Source: Penicillus capitatus (taxonomy: Eukaryota; Chlorophyta). Taken from it: DNA of 64,000 bases. Positions 11,772-23,041 of this stretch are shown piece by piece. The notes beneath the pieces are model-generated. The model had not been told where the DNA came from, did not search any database, and saw only the letters and a program-made list of their open reading frames with translations. Both the position numbers and the translations under genes were made by a program. Each line of letters begins with the position of its first letter. The stretch's first letter is position 1. The DNA is taken from positions 2,170,001 to 2,234,000 of the forward strand of contig OZ287695.1 of assembly GCA_965649825.1 (NCBI GenBank), read 5' to 3'.

Positions 11772-14700
11772 ATGTCAGACGCAGCACGTACGTTTCACTA
11801 CGCCGAAGTAATCGCCACGATCTCCTTCTACCGCAGCCCGACGCCTCCCATGCATCATTTAGGAGTATCCCATCGCAGCTTTAGAAGATGACTGCAAATT
11901 GCTTGCGTCGTTGTTGGACGACTGTCTGCGCATGGAAATAGGCAAAGAGCAATTCCACGATGTGAATGCGGCGCCGTCACCGTCATACCATCTGACGCAT
12001 ATCTTTCTAGGTGGAGCTCTTGCGTGGCTTAGCTTCGTCGACTTCGATGCTTGTTCAAAAGAATGACCTTGTTTGGCACATACCTCAAAAAGAGTGATTC
12101 TATTCGTGGCTTTGTTGCAGGAGAGTGCTCAGTTTCTGTCTGCAAAACTGATTCAGTTGATTCGTTCGATGCCTTTGGAGCGATCTCTTCCCGTGGCCCG
12201 TGCTTGTGGACATTACCTCAATCTCACCGGCATTGCTGAAATGCACCACCGGTAGGACACACATCTCAGTCAATCTCACTCTTTTATCTAAGCAAGCGAG
12301 GGCGTGATGCAATAGTGCTCGTCAGGTCCGTACCTCTGGCTTAGGAAAGCAGTCCTTCGATCATGTCTTTGCACATCTTCTCTCTCAAGGCATCACTCCA
12401 AAGCAACTCTACGAAGCTGTCTGCCAACATGTGCACAGAAGAACACTTCCGCAGCGTTCTGTCTTTACATGTTCTATTCTTTAGAATGTGGAAATGGTAT
12501 TGACAGCGCATCCGACACAGATTGTCCGTCGTAGTCTTCAATACAAGCTGGCCAAGATTGCGGTTCTTCTGGAAGAGAATGACAGGTGAAATGCCATGCG
12601 TTCTGCAGATTCTGAACGGGTTTCGAGTTCAGGTCGGATTTGACAGTGAAGAGGAAAGAGTCTGTGTTGGAGGATCTGGTGCGAGAAGTGACGGCACTGT
12701 GGCAAACACAGGAATTCAGAGCAAAGCCGCCGACACCCATCGATGGTCACACTTTTTTCAGGTCATATCATCCATCTCATTCTTTTTTCAGAGGCGCGGG
12801 GTGGATTGCACATCGTGGAGCAATCTCTATGGAATGCAATTCCTTCTTATGTCCGAACTTTGGATGCCAGTCTCAAAAAGGCAACAGGTGTGACATACAC
12901 TTTTTCTGAGAGGAGTCGTTACGAAAAGTGTGATGTGGATTAGGCAGGGAACTGCCAGTCGATGCGCAGGTTGTGAGTTTTGGATCGTGGATGGGCGGCG
13001 ATCGTGAAGCGCATCCAGCTGTCACGGCTGAAGTGACGCGACGTGTGGCTTACATTTCCCGCTGGATCGCAGCCGATCTCTACGTGAGAGAAATCGATGC
13101 GTTGCGTTTCGAAGTACAGAGATCGAACATCCAGATCTCCTCTGAGCCTATCTAACACATGCCTCTTACAGTTGTCGATGAATCGTTGCAATGACGTGGT
13201 GTGGAAGATGGTGCGCAAAATTGCAGAGGAGAGTCACATAGATATCCACGATGTCGGATGGGCAGATGGTCACGATTTGGCCAATTATTCATCCGAAGAA
13301 ACGCACGGCCGTACGTTCTTCCCCGAAGGTCCGCTGCAAAATCGCATCATAGACGATGAGAAGAAGTGTGATGCCCTAGTGAGGCGCACGTCTTCGGAGC
13401 ATATTACACTTCCGTGCGAAATGCCTATTCTGCTTGGACTAGAAAACAGACCTCATCCATCCGAGCCAGCCACGGACCCACGATCTGTCGTCTCTGTGGA
13501 TCATGGAAGTCATGACAGCTCTTCGGTGTTGATCAGTGTAATGCGTGTTGTTCTCGATGGTGTGATACCTAAGACGTGGTCTACAGGATGCCTCGTCATC
13601 ATCCGGATCCCCAGAACAGGATGTGTCGCCTCTTGGCAGTGCTAAGAAACAAGTGTCCAGAAAAGCCGCCGCCAAAACGGAGAATCTGCACAAAATTGAT
13701 GACATGCTTAGTCCGATTCAAACATCTTCCTTGCATGAAGGCTCTCATCCGTATCGCCTGGTCTTGGGCGATGTCCGTCGCAGACTCATCGAGACGAAGT
13801 GTCGCATGAAAGCATTGCTGGCAGGCAGTCACATCGATATCGAGAATCCAGACATGTCAGCACAGGAGCTCCGAGACACACTCCTGGCCATCTACACGTC
13901 TCTCAAGCAGAGTGGAGCTGGAGTGATTGCCGATGGTCCATTGCTGGATGTCATCCGTCGTGTGAACTGCTTTGGACTGTGCCTGATGAAAATGGATATT
14001 CGTCAAGAAGCTGAGACGCATGTCGAGGCAATGAATGAAATCACAAAGTACCTCAAAATGGGATCGTACGATGCATGGACGGAAGAAGAGCGCCTCCGTT
14101 TCCTGGTAGCCCTCTCTCCTGCTTTTCGAATCTGATCTTTCTGATCCCTTGTCGGATTTTAGACGGCAGAGCTCGAAGGCAATCGTCCACTCATCCTTGA
14201 AGAGATGCTGGAATCGGCGACGTCTAAAGAACTGCTGGAGACGTTTCTGGTGGCGGCTGAGTTAGGTAGTAATGTATTAGATGCCTGCCATACCAATTAT
14301 TGATGTGGTTATGCACGTATCTAGGTCCATCTTACTTGGGAGCTTACGTCATTAGTAAACCGAAGGCCCCGAGCGACATCCTTTTGGTGGAGCTCTTTCA
14401 GAGAGAGGCAGCGTTTATTGTTGCACGCCGACAAGGAAATGCCCCAAAGCTGCACCATCTCATTCCTGTGGTGCCTATGTTCGAAACACTGGAAGGCCTT
14501 AAAGAAGCTTCTGTCATGATGCGACATCTCTTCAAGAATGTCTGGTATCGTCAGCACATCAGGTACCTGTCGCTTTCGTCTTGGAGGATGGCGACAAGAC
14601 AGTTGTGTCTAGAACGATGCACGGGGATACGCAGCAGATCGTGTTAGGTTACAGTGACAGTGGCAGGGATGCTTGTCGGCTGAGTGTGACCTGGGCGCTG

Positions 14701-15773
14701 TACAAATGTCAGGAGGAGCTTGTGGCGCTGTACAAAGAGCAGGATGTTGCATTGACAGTGTTGTATGGAAGAGGAGGCTGTATGGGCCGTGGAGGCGGTG
14801 ATCCATTGTGGCTTGCTGTCCAATCTCAACCACCCGGTGCGCTGAATGGTCGTCTCAGGATGATCGAACAGGTCAGAAAGAACACACGAGAGATATGCGC
14901 ATGAATTCGTGCTGGTTCAGGGCGAGATGGTGCAGGCCAAGTTCGGTGTGCCCACTGTGGCCGAGGAGCAGTTGGAAACGTGTGCCAGTGCCTTGCTAAT
15001 GGCAACCTTGTCGCCAGCCAAGACGTCCAAAAACGAAGGCTGGGTGAATTTGATGGAATCGATGAGTGTCGATTCTCGTTCAGCATATCTAGCCGTGATT
15101 GAACATCCTAAATTTGAAGACTACTTTCTTCACGTGACTCCAGAATTGGAGCTCTCAACCATGATCACACGAATGGATCAACATGATCAACCCCGTTGCG
15201 AAACAAACATCGAAATCAACAAGCAAGCACCGTGCCTTATGTGATGTGACTAGGAAGCAGGTATGGCGTAGGACAATTCCTTGGATTTTTTCATGGACGC
15301 AGACGCGCCATGTCTTTCCCTCCTGGCTTGGATTCGGCAATGCCTTGCAGAATGCCATTGAAGGAGGGAATCTGTTGGTTCTTCGAGATATGTACAACGA
15401 ATGGCCCCTTTTTCATTCCATGGTCGATTTGATCGAAATGATCCTTGCGAAAGTGGATACCAGAATCGCTGCCGTCTACGACGCAGCTTTCGTGACAGAT
15501 CCAGAGGAAGAGGCCATCGGCCATGCGATCTGTCAAAGCTATAAGACAACAACAGAGGCTGTGCTCAGAGTCACGGGACATGCCCGTCTCTGCGATCATA
15601 ATCCACTGCTGAGACACCTCCTGTCTCTCAGAAGCCCATTTCTGGACCCCATCAATATTTTGCAGGTCCAGATTCTCAAGGAGCTCCGATCGAAGCCAAA
15701 AGATAAATCGTTAAAGGATGCTTTGACGATCACCATTAATGGCATTGCTGCTGGAATGCGTAACACAGGATAG
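11772..15773 (+). CDS. phosphoenolpyruvate carboxylase, bacterial-type (PPC4-like), with divergent motifs
   Basis: PEPC makes oxaloacetate from PEP and bicarbonate. From ATG 11772 (a second ATG lies at 11721) at least ten short introns are inferred. Recognised blocks in order: [57 protein letters not shown] with the catalytic His; [16 protein letters not shown]; an acidic, Ser-rich insertion of roughly 150 residues at 13250-13700; [81 protein letters not shown]-terminus RNTG. RNTG and the insertion suit bacterial-type PEPC of green plants and algae; the phosphorylatable N-terminal Ser region of plant-type PEPC is absent. Oddities: GGDRDGNP reads GGDREAHP, YSDSxKDAG reads YSDSGRDAC, and the SRPxKR stretch before IPWIF is not found. 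It could be a non-catalytic regulatory subunit. Confidence 0.9.
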
Positions 15774-15805
15774 ACATTGTCGTTCATCTGTCCAAGATGG
15801 ATGTC

Positions 15806-17650
15806 CTACGTGTTGACGCTCTGTGAGGGCAGCAGAGGTTTTAATCCAGCCATGACATCTGATTTTGTTTGGACGGCTGAGTTCTGAATTAGCTTCTCGA
15901 TCAGCTGCGCGATTTCGCGATCGCTCGCTTGTGGATGCCACTCTCTGTCCACAATGCGTCGCGCCTGTCCCATCTTCAAAGATGCTTCGAATCCACTCTG
16001 GTATGCCAAGAAGAGTCGGCTGACCCAGTCCTGTGTACCCGGACTCCCGTCTCGATGCAGGATGTGCAACATCAGGTTCAATCCCAGTCGAACCGTCGGC
16101 TGCAATGCACGTGTCCGTTCGATGTCCCGATCCGTTTCGAGCGGCCAAACGCGAGGCAGGATGCTGAAGAGCTTGGAGTCTCTCACGAGTTCCAGTGCCT
16201 TGGTGATGAGATCTCTGTTGTCCAGCATCGCGACAGGATCTTCGAAGGCACTCCGTGGCATGGTGTTCGGAACGGGAGATGTGACTTTCGAGAGAAACAC
16301 CAGCTGAGCATTGACCAGTGCAAGATCCATGTCCATCGGAACAGCACTTGTGCACAGTCGCTCGATCCGATAAGGAAGCATGATCTGCATCGACTCCACA
16401 AATGCCTCGGATTTGAGTCGAAACGACATGTTCGAGCGAAACTCGCTGTGCAGTGACATGAGATCGAAGAGGATCACTTGGATCTCACGGGGTTCATCTG
16501 TGACGCTCAGATGATTGCTGAGAATCGATGTCGTCGTTGTGCCGTGCAGGAGGATCTCGTTGCTGACAGTGGATCTGAAATTCGACGATTCTGGCAGATG
16601 CAGAACGAGGAGCAGCACGCCACGCAGGACACCAAAGACATGCATCCTCAAGATCTCATCCATTCTGTGATCGAGAAGTGTGACCAACTTGAGTGACTGC
16701 CGAACGACATCCATATTACGAAGCATCTCTGCATAACATGTGTCACGGAGACAGGCATACAGGAAGGAAAAGAGCACCTTCGATAAAGAACGATGAGGCC
16801 TGCACTTCTTCCTTGAGTTTCTCGAAGATCGTGCGAATCATGAAACAGAGAGCGCTGTTTGTGGTTTCGCATTCTTGAAGATGAAAGGAGTTAGCCGCCA
16901 TCTGCACAAACACACAGTCCGATCTCATCCTCTACATCTCCTCGCAGCGAATACAGTGTTTACCTGAAGGGCGATGCTGGCCAGTCCATGGAAAACACCC
17001 AGTGCGTGGCGGCAGCTTGAGTGGAATAGAGCACTGTGCTGCACGATTGAATGCTTGATAAAGAGTGCCATGGCCATTGCCAGCCGTTGGACTTCGTGGA
17101 TCTCGGCTTCCGTTTCGAAGCCTGATTGCATGGCCGATTGAAGTCGCTCCAGATCGTGCAGCATAGCAGAGGCGGCATTCTCTGGAAAGAAACTGGAAAA
17201 GATCTGCAGCAAAACGTTTCGCTGCGGATCCGAACGGCCATCGATGTTCCCGAGACAGCGAGAGAGAACACTATAGACATTGGCTCGGTAGGACCAGTAA
17301 GAGACGCCCTGTGTGTGCTGCTCGACATCATATGTCACATCATTGGCCGTAATGGCTGCTCGAAAGAGACTCTGACACAGTTGGCCGCCTTCTTCGATGA
17401 CCCGATTCAACTCCTGAGCAAAATGCCCGTGATGTGACAGCTGGTGGAGTGTCTGCAAGGCATCGCGATACACGCCAGGCTGCGTCATCGCAAAGCGCGA
17501 AATCGACAGCGTGTTTACGATCCCGTCCAGCAAATCGCCTTCGCGACGCGCATCCTGACGAGGGAAGCCCAAGAGATCAGAGGCAAACTGGGGCGCCGAA
17601 CTTGCGAGGACGTCGTTTACAAATCGCAGCACGGCCTGAGCAGGCGTCCC
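15806..17650 (-). CDS. unrecognised all-helical protein
   Basis: I do not recognise this gene. Two long open exons (about 17650-16977 and 16780-15806) with a small exon between them (SFHLQECETTNSALC) encode a Leu-rich, almost purely helical protein of roughly 600 residues without signal peptide or clear membrane segment, resembling HEAT/ARM-type scaffolds in texture (LRMHVFGVLRGVLLLVLHL, VRDSKLFSILPRVWPLETD). One frame change near 16770 could be bridged by a 28-base GTGCAGG...CGAAG intron, which is very short. The first clear exon has no Met, so a further 5' exon lies upstream, towards or beyond the divergent gene at 17772. The stop is 33 bases from the PEPC stop, in convergent orientation. 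Confidence 0.6.
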
Positions 17651-17771
17651 TTCACCTACAATCGATCTTCGTACGTTATTTGGGCATTGCTCTGTCGTCG
17701 CTTACGACGTGAAGTGCGTCGCATTTTTCTGTCAATTGCTCGATACACGTCGTTCGTCGTACATCAGCGTC

Positions 17772-18457
17772 ATGGCGGTGCGTTTGGCGCCTTGTTGGTG
17801 CGTTCGTTGGTGGCACGATGGATGTAGGGTATCAATCGACTCGGCAAAGCTCCTCCCAAGCCAGGAACGTTGCGACCACCCGACCCCAACAAATATCGAA
17901 CGGTCGATATGTTCTCCGAAGATATTGAAGGCGACGCAGACTATCTCAAAATGGTCCAAGACGTACGCGCAGATCTCTCGTCATGGAGTGAACGCCAAGT
18001 ACATGTGGATGTTGTTCTGTAGATTGAAGATTTGCAGCAGCAACAGGGATGGCTCTTCGGTCGAGGGGCCTTTGACAAAGGAGATTTGCTGTACTTAAGG
18101 GACGAGGCACAGAAACAGCGTCATGCAGAACTGGAGCTGCGCGATCAGGAACTCAGTCAGTTTGCCGCGCTCAGGGCAAAGATGGATCGGCAGGAGAAGA
18201 AGCGAAAAGATACGGGAGACGTCACATCATCTCTTGCATCGGGTCGATCGACCAGACGATCCCAGACGAAAATCCTCTCCTCTATGATCAAAGTCAAGCC
18301 CAAGATCCAACCCAAAGGCAAGAAACGGCGAAAGGAGGACAGCACTGAGGCACCACCGTCGGATAAGGCCAAGAAGACGTCGCTTGTAGGCAAGTCGACA
18401 TCGACTGGTTCGCCGTCCTGTGTAGATGATGTGACAGCTCGCGTATCCGATGGATGA
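17772..18457 (+). CDS. unrecognised charged coiled-coil protein, about 190 aa
   Basis: Reads MAGINRLGKAPPKPGTL after removal of a 50-base intron directly behind the second codon (ATG GCG, then GTGCGTT...GATGTAG). A second intron of about 62 bases ends at 18021. The middle is a helical Glu/Gln/Lys-rich stretch (RDEAQKQRHAELELRDQELS) and the C-terminal third is Lys/Ser-rich with KIQPKGKKRRKE, a likely nuclear localisation motif. The helical core followed by a basic tail loosely recalls NIP30/FAM192A-type nuclear proteins, but the diagnostic N-terminal motif is not visible, so I give no name. Confidence 0.6.
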
Positions 18458-18509
18458 TGTTCGCGAAAAGGTCGATATGTATTCACGATATATGCAATTT
18501 GAAATCCAC

Positions 18510-18870
18510 TCAGAATGTCGTTTCTGTATCAGAAAAAGACTTCTTCATCATCTTTGGCCTCTTCGACAAACCTGAAGCCCCATCCTTGATTAACGTTTTA
18601 AGTGCACTGGCCTCCTTTTCATCGATCTTCAAGACGTTTTGCATATCTTTGGCCATTGCCTCGTCTCTTGTTTTTCAGAAGTAGACTGCAAAGAGATCAA
18701 GCACTTCATCTCGTCGATCCCATATCCCATTGCCGTTCTCTGCCTTGCTGTTGCTACTGCCCATCAAGACCTTGGAGCAGACCAAGGGATTGTTCACATC
18801 AGCAACCAACGGGCTTTCTTCGTCCTTCGATTCACATTGATCGTACCATTCGATTGCCTACTGTACTGTA
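18510..18870 (-). CDS. small unrecognised protein, 3' exons
   Basis: Minus-strand frame with real coding texture: YDQCESKDEESPLVADVNN, then NGIWDRRDEVLDLFA; a GTCTACT...TTGAAG intron of about 61 bases joins it to IDEKEASALKTLIKDGASG and a Lys/Ser-rich end at 18510. The 5' end is unresolved. Against it, ATG 18880 on the plus strand opens a short Ser-rich frame (MSRSASSLARLTDEE) that could belong to another tiny gene ending near 19075. No family recognised for either. Confidence 0.4.
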
Positions 18871-19154
18871 GGCCTCGACATGTCACGTTCGGCGTCATCG
18901 TTGGCCAGATTGACAGATGAAGAGAGCCAAACCGAGTTGTTACAAGAGAGACAAAAGGTCAGACAAAACTGTGAGTTCTAGACCCCATATCTCGTTCGCG
19001 TGATGTAATGGACGTGACGTGAACGAAGGAGCTCAATAACAACCTTTCTTTCCAGAATGTGTTCGATTGTTTTCTTCACGCATGAGATCAAGTAAAGGAT
19101 GTACTTGTAGATATCAAAATCTGCAAAGAGTAAGAAAGTAAAGAAACCAGAGTG

Positions 19155-19606
19155 TCAGGTCGGTGCTTTGAAGAGTGGAATCTCCCGAAGACATGATCTT
19201 GGTGCAGCTTTGAAGGCAAGCGAGGAGAAAAGTTTCCCCTCGAAAGGCACGCTCTCCTTCGCGATTTTCAAGCAGATCTGAGAGAGTTTGTCCAAAACCG
19301 TCTTCTCTTCAAAGAAGAACTGTATCTCTTCCAGCGTCATCGTCAATTATTCCTAGAATGCACAAAACGCTGCTAGTTGTGAACGCAGTGGAAAGGTACT
19401 TACCTTTATTATAGCCGCGACGTGTTTTGGGTGCTGCTCCTTGTCATCGATGCAAAGCTGGCCAAACTGGCTGACGATGGCAGCGTCGAGCTCGTCCTAC
19501 ACAGCGAATCTTCTCGACAGTCAGCAGGAAAGTGTAAGACCTTGTGGGAGGACGGCGCAAAGGCCGAGGGAGGATCGGACGGAGTCTCGCGCCTTTCCAT
19601 ATTCAC
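19155..19606 (-). CDS. small unrecognised helical protein, about 105 aa
   Basis: Three exons fit in one frame: MNMERRETPSDPPSAFAPSS; then DELDAAIVSQFGQLCIDDKE to AAIIK; then, after an intron with a GTAAGTACC donor and an acceptor behind GATACAG, FFFEEKTVLDKLSQICLKIA to the stop at 19155. The result is a soluble helical protein with no motif I know. The 5' portion has a diverged look-alike beside the right-hand inverted repeat at about 41.2 kb (PSAFA block), which suggests that the duplicated segment originally included the start of this gene. Confidence 0.5.
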
Positions 19607-19642
19607 AAATGAAGGTTACTTTGCAAAACGTAGTTTATTATC

Positions 19643-20187
19643 TCATACGGACAGCGACATGAACCGTCGAGTTCCATCGCCACTAAACTTCAAGACGGAA
19701 CTCCTTGCAACGACTCCTCTAAGCACCGCGTGGGGAATAACACACAAGTCTGCCCGATCCCGCAAGATAACGACCAAGCATGGCAGAACGCAAGCGAAAG
19801 ATGTGCAATATGCGCGTCTGTCCTTTTGGCTATCAGCTGTATGCCTCTCAGCGTGACGCTCAATAACTTATTGACACAAAGACCAACTGAGGCTTCTTCC
19901 GTATGTGACAACTGACAGACAGGCAGTTAAGTTCTCTTCTTTTTTCAATGCCTGAGTTTTATTACATACAGACCACAGATCGTTTGAACCAGCGGGTCGG
20001 TATTGAATGAGCAATTAAGCCGAAACCTCGCGAAGGCCCTGTTGCAAGCTTTACATTTTCCTGAGAGCAAGTGCACGGCTCTCAGTGCCATTTTTCATCG
20101 ACGCAAAAGACTGATTACGGGATTTCCCGATAATGTCGGTAGCTTTGCACAAAGACTGTTTCTGCCACTCTATTAGACTATACTAGG
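19643..20187 (+). repeat. left copy of a ~545-base inverted duplication
   Basis: This sequence recurs in reverse complement at 40541-41084 with only scattered substitutions and small indels. Shared landmarks include ACAGCGACATGAACCGTCGA, AACTCCTTG, GATCGTTTGAACCAGCG and CTGTTTCTGCCACTC near the far end. No terminal inverted repeats, TG...CA ends or target-site duplication could be seen, so the type of element is open. ORFs inside (e.g. 19690-19911 minus) are present in both copies but are broken differently and are not called as genes. Weaker similarity continues left of 19643 to about 19520. Confidence 0.85.
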
Positions 20188-20627
20188 TACCGGGAATTTA
20201 GATCTTTCTGCATAAGCAAACATTGAACACCATGCTTTCTAAATAATATACTCCATTCATGTGCAAATGTTCAGTCGGGAAAAGGGGGAACACATGTGTT
20301 CGGCCCATCCAGATAGATGTCGTACGTAACACCGCAGCAAACAATTTTCAAACCCATGTTACACAATGTGAAAGCTCGTCCCAACAACGCACATTTTTCA
20401 TAGAAGTCTAAGAAAAAAGTGACGTCGGCCACGGAAATCATTCCAATATGCAAAACATCTGAATTCAGCCAGATTTGACAAGTTGGTGTTTAAGGCAAAC
20501 CGCATCGTTTTCTTATTCTTCGGAAAGACGGAAGAGAAGTGGGGGTGCAAGGTGCGACACTGTATTCGGAAGAAGACTGATCTCTTATGAACGGACACTA
20601 TTGGATAGAATGATGGGCTTCCAGAGA
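20188..20627. other. no gene seen
   Basis: AT-richer spacer between the left repeat copy and the 3' end of the NACHT ORF. It contains only short unsupported ORFs; it probably holds the 3' untranslated region of the NACHT gene. Confidence 0.4.
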
Positions 20628-22955
20628 CTAAAGGACCCGATCTTTGTGCTTCTTGAGTTCTGCAATTTGAAGCAAGCCTGGGTACATCTGCTCCAAAACG
20701 CCATGTATTTTTGACAGCAGTTGCTTGATGTCTTCGTTTGACTGCTCACAGACTGTGCGGCTAGTTTTGTTGCCATGGAGAAACAATGTTCTTTTTCTCG
20801 TCCATCTCCGCTCAGCAGATATCGTCATTGCCGTGCGCATCGATCGCAGAGCAATTTCTCTCAAAACGCAATCACTCTGACGACTCCAGAACACATTCGT
20901 GAGCATTGTTAGATCCGCGGTTCGAAGAGCACGACGTAGACGATCATCCGTTTCTGGAGATACAATTATGTGTGCTATGATATCTTCCATGCTTTCTGGC
21001 ACGGTAGATTCAGCATCGTTGCCTTGTTCTATGACTTCTGAAGGTATGTCGCCAGTCAGAATTCGACGCTCACGTTCAAGAAGCTCCAATTGAGATTCCA
21101 TTTTGTTTGCGTCTTTGCCTATGATTGTCCTTAAGCGTGGTGCTGCCACTTGCCGCACGACTCGGATTTCACCTCTACAGCCATTTTCCAATATCCTTGT
21201 TAAATCTTCCACCAGTTCGCCTGAAGAAGCAACGAGGACTCGTGCCGTGTTTTCCATTGCACGTGCTCCGGCTTCATCCGCATGCATTGCTTGCTTTTTC
21301 AAAGTTTCAGCGACCCACTCTCTGTATCCCGGAATACGTGCAATGATTTGAATGAGATACTGAAAAGACGCATCGAATAGAAGAGTGTCATGCCCTTCTG
21401 TTTTTGTTATCGAGGCAACCAGGTCTGGGAAGGCATCAAGCACGTTGGAGATTTTTCCAAGCTGACTCGACAACACTTCTCTCATGTCTGCATTCTTGTA
21501 ATGATTTGCGATCAATGATCGGAGAGACTCCAGCAGACTATTGACGATCTCGTTCTCTTTCAAGGCATCGATCAAAGACGGATCCAAAGACGACAACACA
21601 GCATTCAGCACTTGCAATTTTGTGAACAGATGCTGTATCCCAGTAACATCCAACACAGGAGCTCTGTCGATATGCTCAATCAATGCAGGGAATTGATGGT
21701 AGTCTCTGTCCTGAAAGAACTCTTCCGTCATGAAGCGAATTGCATTCCTCTGTCGCTGAAGGTATTTGCCTTCTGTCAAGAACTCTTTAACTCGGTTGTA
21801 TCTCCCGCTGTCCGCTCCTGGATTTTTGAATGCTTTTGCCAGATAACGACCAGCAAAGAACTCTTGAAAGACTGGATGCAGGAAGCGATAGTCCTTGCTT
21901 CCCATTTGTTTTACCAGGAATCCGCAATTCGCCAAGATCCATTCCTCCATCGACTTCGATGCTTTATCAATATCCTTCTTCTGGACAAGACTGTTGCCAT
22001 CTTTGAGTGTCGCGAAAGCAATTTCTGACAGAACGTCGAATATCCCAGGTGGTGGTTTGCTGCGGAGTTTTTCGCTGGATTCTGCAAAATGTTTCCACAT
22101 ATGGCGCGCCACCATGTCATACAGATTCCACAAACTCTTTGTCAATTCGTTCTTTCTTGGCACCTGCTTTGGATCTTTCCATAGGAGGCAAAGAATATTC
22201 GCAATCACTGGAACATGTGCTGGCTCCCAAAGAGAAGGATTGGGGTACAACAACTTGACTAAACGAGGCCCATCGTTACCGATTTCTGAGTAGATAAATC
22301 GGAGAAACTGCAAATCATTGAATCCAGGGCACTCCACTGTGAGATCGACTTGATGTTGCACTTCATGCAAATTGCAGGGGCGACTAGTCAGCAGCAATTT
22401 ACAACTGCGTCTGAATGCTGATGACAGCAAATGTTTGGCAAGGGTATTTCTTTCCTCTAATCCATCAAAAATGAGGAGAGTCTTTGGAGATTCCAGAGTG
22501 TCTTGAATCTGTGTCAGCAGGGGATTTGAATGCGAGTCTTCACTGTTGAACATCAATTTTGCGATCACCCTTTCCAGATTTCTGGTACCCCAGTATTCGG
22601 ATGGGTTGAAGATCTCTCCACCCGTCAATTTCTTTATAGAGATAATGTAAACGGTTTCGAATTCACGCCAACGGTTGCCGTGTGCCCACTGGCAGGCAAT
22701 GGTCTTAGTGAGGCACGTCTTTCCAGCTCCCGGGATTCCAATCAACAGCACACTTTTGACTTCACTTGGCTCTGCGTCAGGATCCAGTACTCGGTCCCGA
22801 AAGAGATCTCCCAAACGAACAGACTCTCCCGTTGGATACTGCGTTAGGTGATTGAATGTCGTGTGATGTTCATCGGTATCTTCTGCATTGGTGTCATGAA
22901 CGACATTCGCCTCTCCATCAGCAGCTCTTTTGGGGATCATAGTGCTGTACTCCAT
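20628..22955 (-). CDS. NACHT-domain STAND NTPase (NLR-like), uninterrupted 775-aa ORF
   Basis: A signal-transduction ATPase of the NACHT clade, the nucleotide-switch module of NLR-type receptors. In ORF numbering: Walker A GIPGAGKT at 73-80, Walker B LLIFDGLEE at about 160-168, sensor LLLTSRP at about 187-193, and the winged-helix signature FLHPVFQEFFAGRYLAKAF near 380. The remaining 400 residues are helical repeats without obvious LRR, WD40, ankyrin or TPR consensus, so the sensing end is of unknown type. The frame is open for 2.3 kb without introns, unlike its neighbours. The ORF immediately upstream on the same strand (23042-24553) ends in CTGCA/GTGAGC, a good donor in phase 2, and splicing to ...GAGGAG/G before 22963 would fuse both into one protein of about 1,280 residues reading NILQVKKMEYS. 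If so, Met 22955 is internal. Role in immunity or cell death is inferred from the family and the metacaspase nearby. Confidence 0.88.
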   Translation of the reverse strand: MEYSTMIPKRAADGEANVVHDTNAEDTDEHHTTFNHLTQYPTGESVRLGDLFRDRVLDPDAEPSEVKSVLLIGIPGAGKTCLTKTIACQWAHGNRWREFETVYIISIKKLTGGEIFNPSEYWGTRNLERVIAKLMFNSEDSHSNPLLTQIQDTLESPKTLLIFDGLEERNTLAKHLLSSAFRRSCKLLLTSRPCNLHEVQHQVDLTVECPGFNDLQFLRFIYSEIGNDGPRLVKLLYPNPSLWEPAHVPVIANILCLLWKDPKQVPRKNELTKSLWNLYDMVARHMWKHFAESSEKLRSKPPPGIFDVLSEIAFATLKDGNSLVQKKDIDKASKSMEEWILANCGFLVKQMGSKDYRFLHPVFQEFFAGRYLAKAFKNPGADSGRYNRVKEFLTEGKYLQRQRNAIRFMTEEFFQDRDYHQFPALIEHIDRAPVLDVTGIQHLFTKLQVLNAVLSSLDPSLIDALKENEIVNSLLESLRSLIANHYKNADMREVLSSQLGKISNVLDAFPDLVASITKTEGHDTLLFDASFQYLIQIIARIPGYREWVAETLKKQAMHADEAGARAMENTARVLVASSGELVEDLTRILENGCRGEIRVVRQVAAPRLRTIIGKDANKMESQLELLERERRILTGDIPSEVIEQGNDAESTVPESMEDIIAHIIVSPETDDRLRRALRTADLTMLTNVFWSRQSDCVLREIALRSMRTAMTISAERRWTRKRTLFLHGNKTSRTVCEQSNEDIKQLLSKIHGVLEQMYPGLLQIAELKKHKDRVL

Positions 22956-23041
22956 TTTCTTGACCCTCCTCTTCTGTTCATGCCGAGCATGAGAGAAAGC
23001 GACCTTTATGCAGAATAAAGATGTGTTTCATAGAGTAGTGC

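Noticed and set aside
11772-15773. PEPC as a pseudogene
   Set aside because: Despite unusual motif residues, all exons join in phase and the C-terminus is complete; divergence is better explained by specialised function.
17772-18457. NIP30/FAM192A assignment
   Set aside because: Only general helical plus basic-tail resemblance; the diagnostic N-terminal motif is absent.
19690-19911. ORFs inside the inverted repeat copies as genes
   Set aside because: Frames end differently in the two copies and match no family; more likely chance frames in a duplicated noncoding element.
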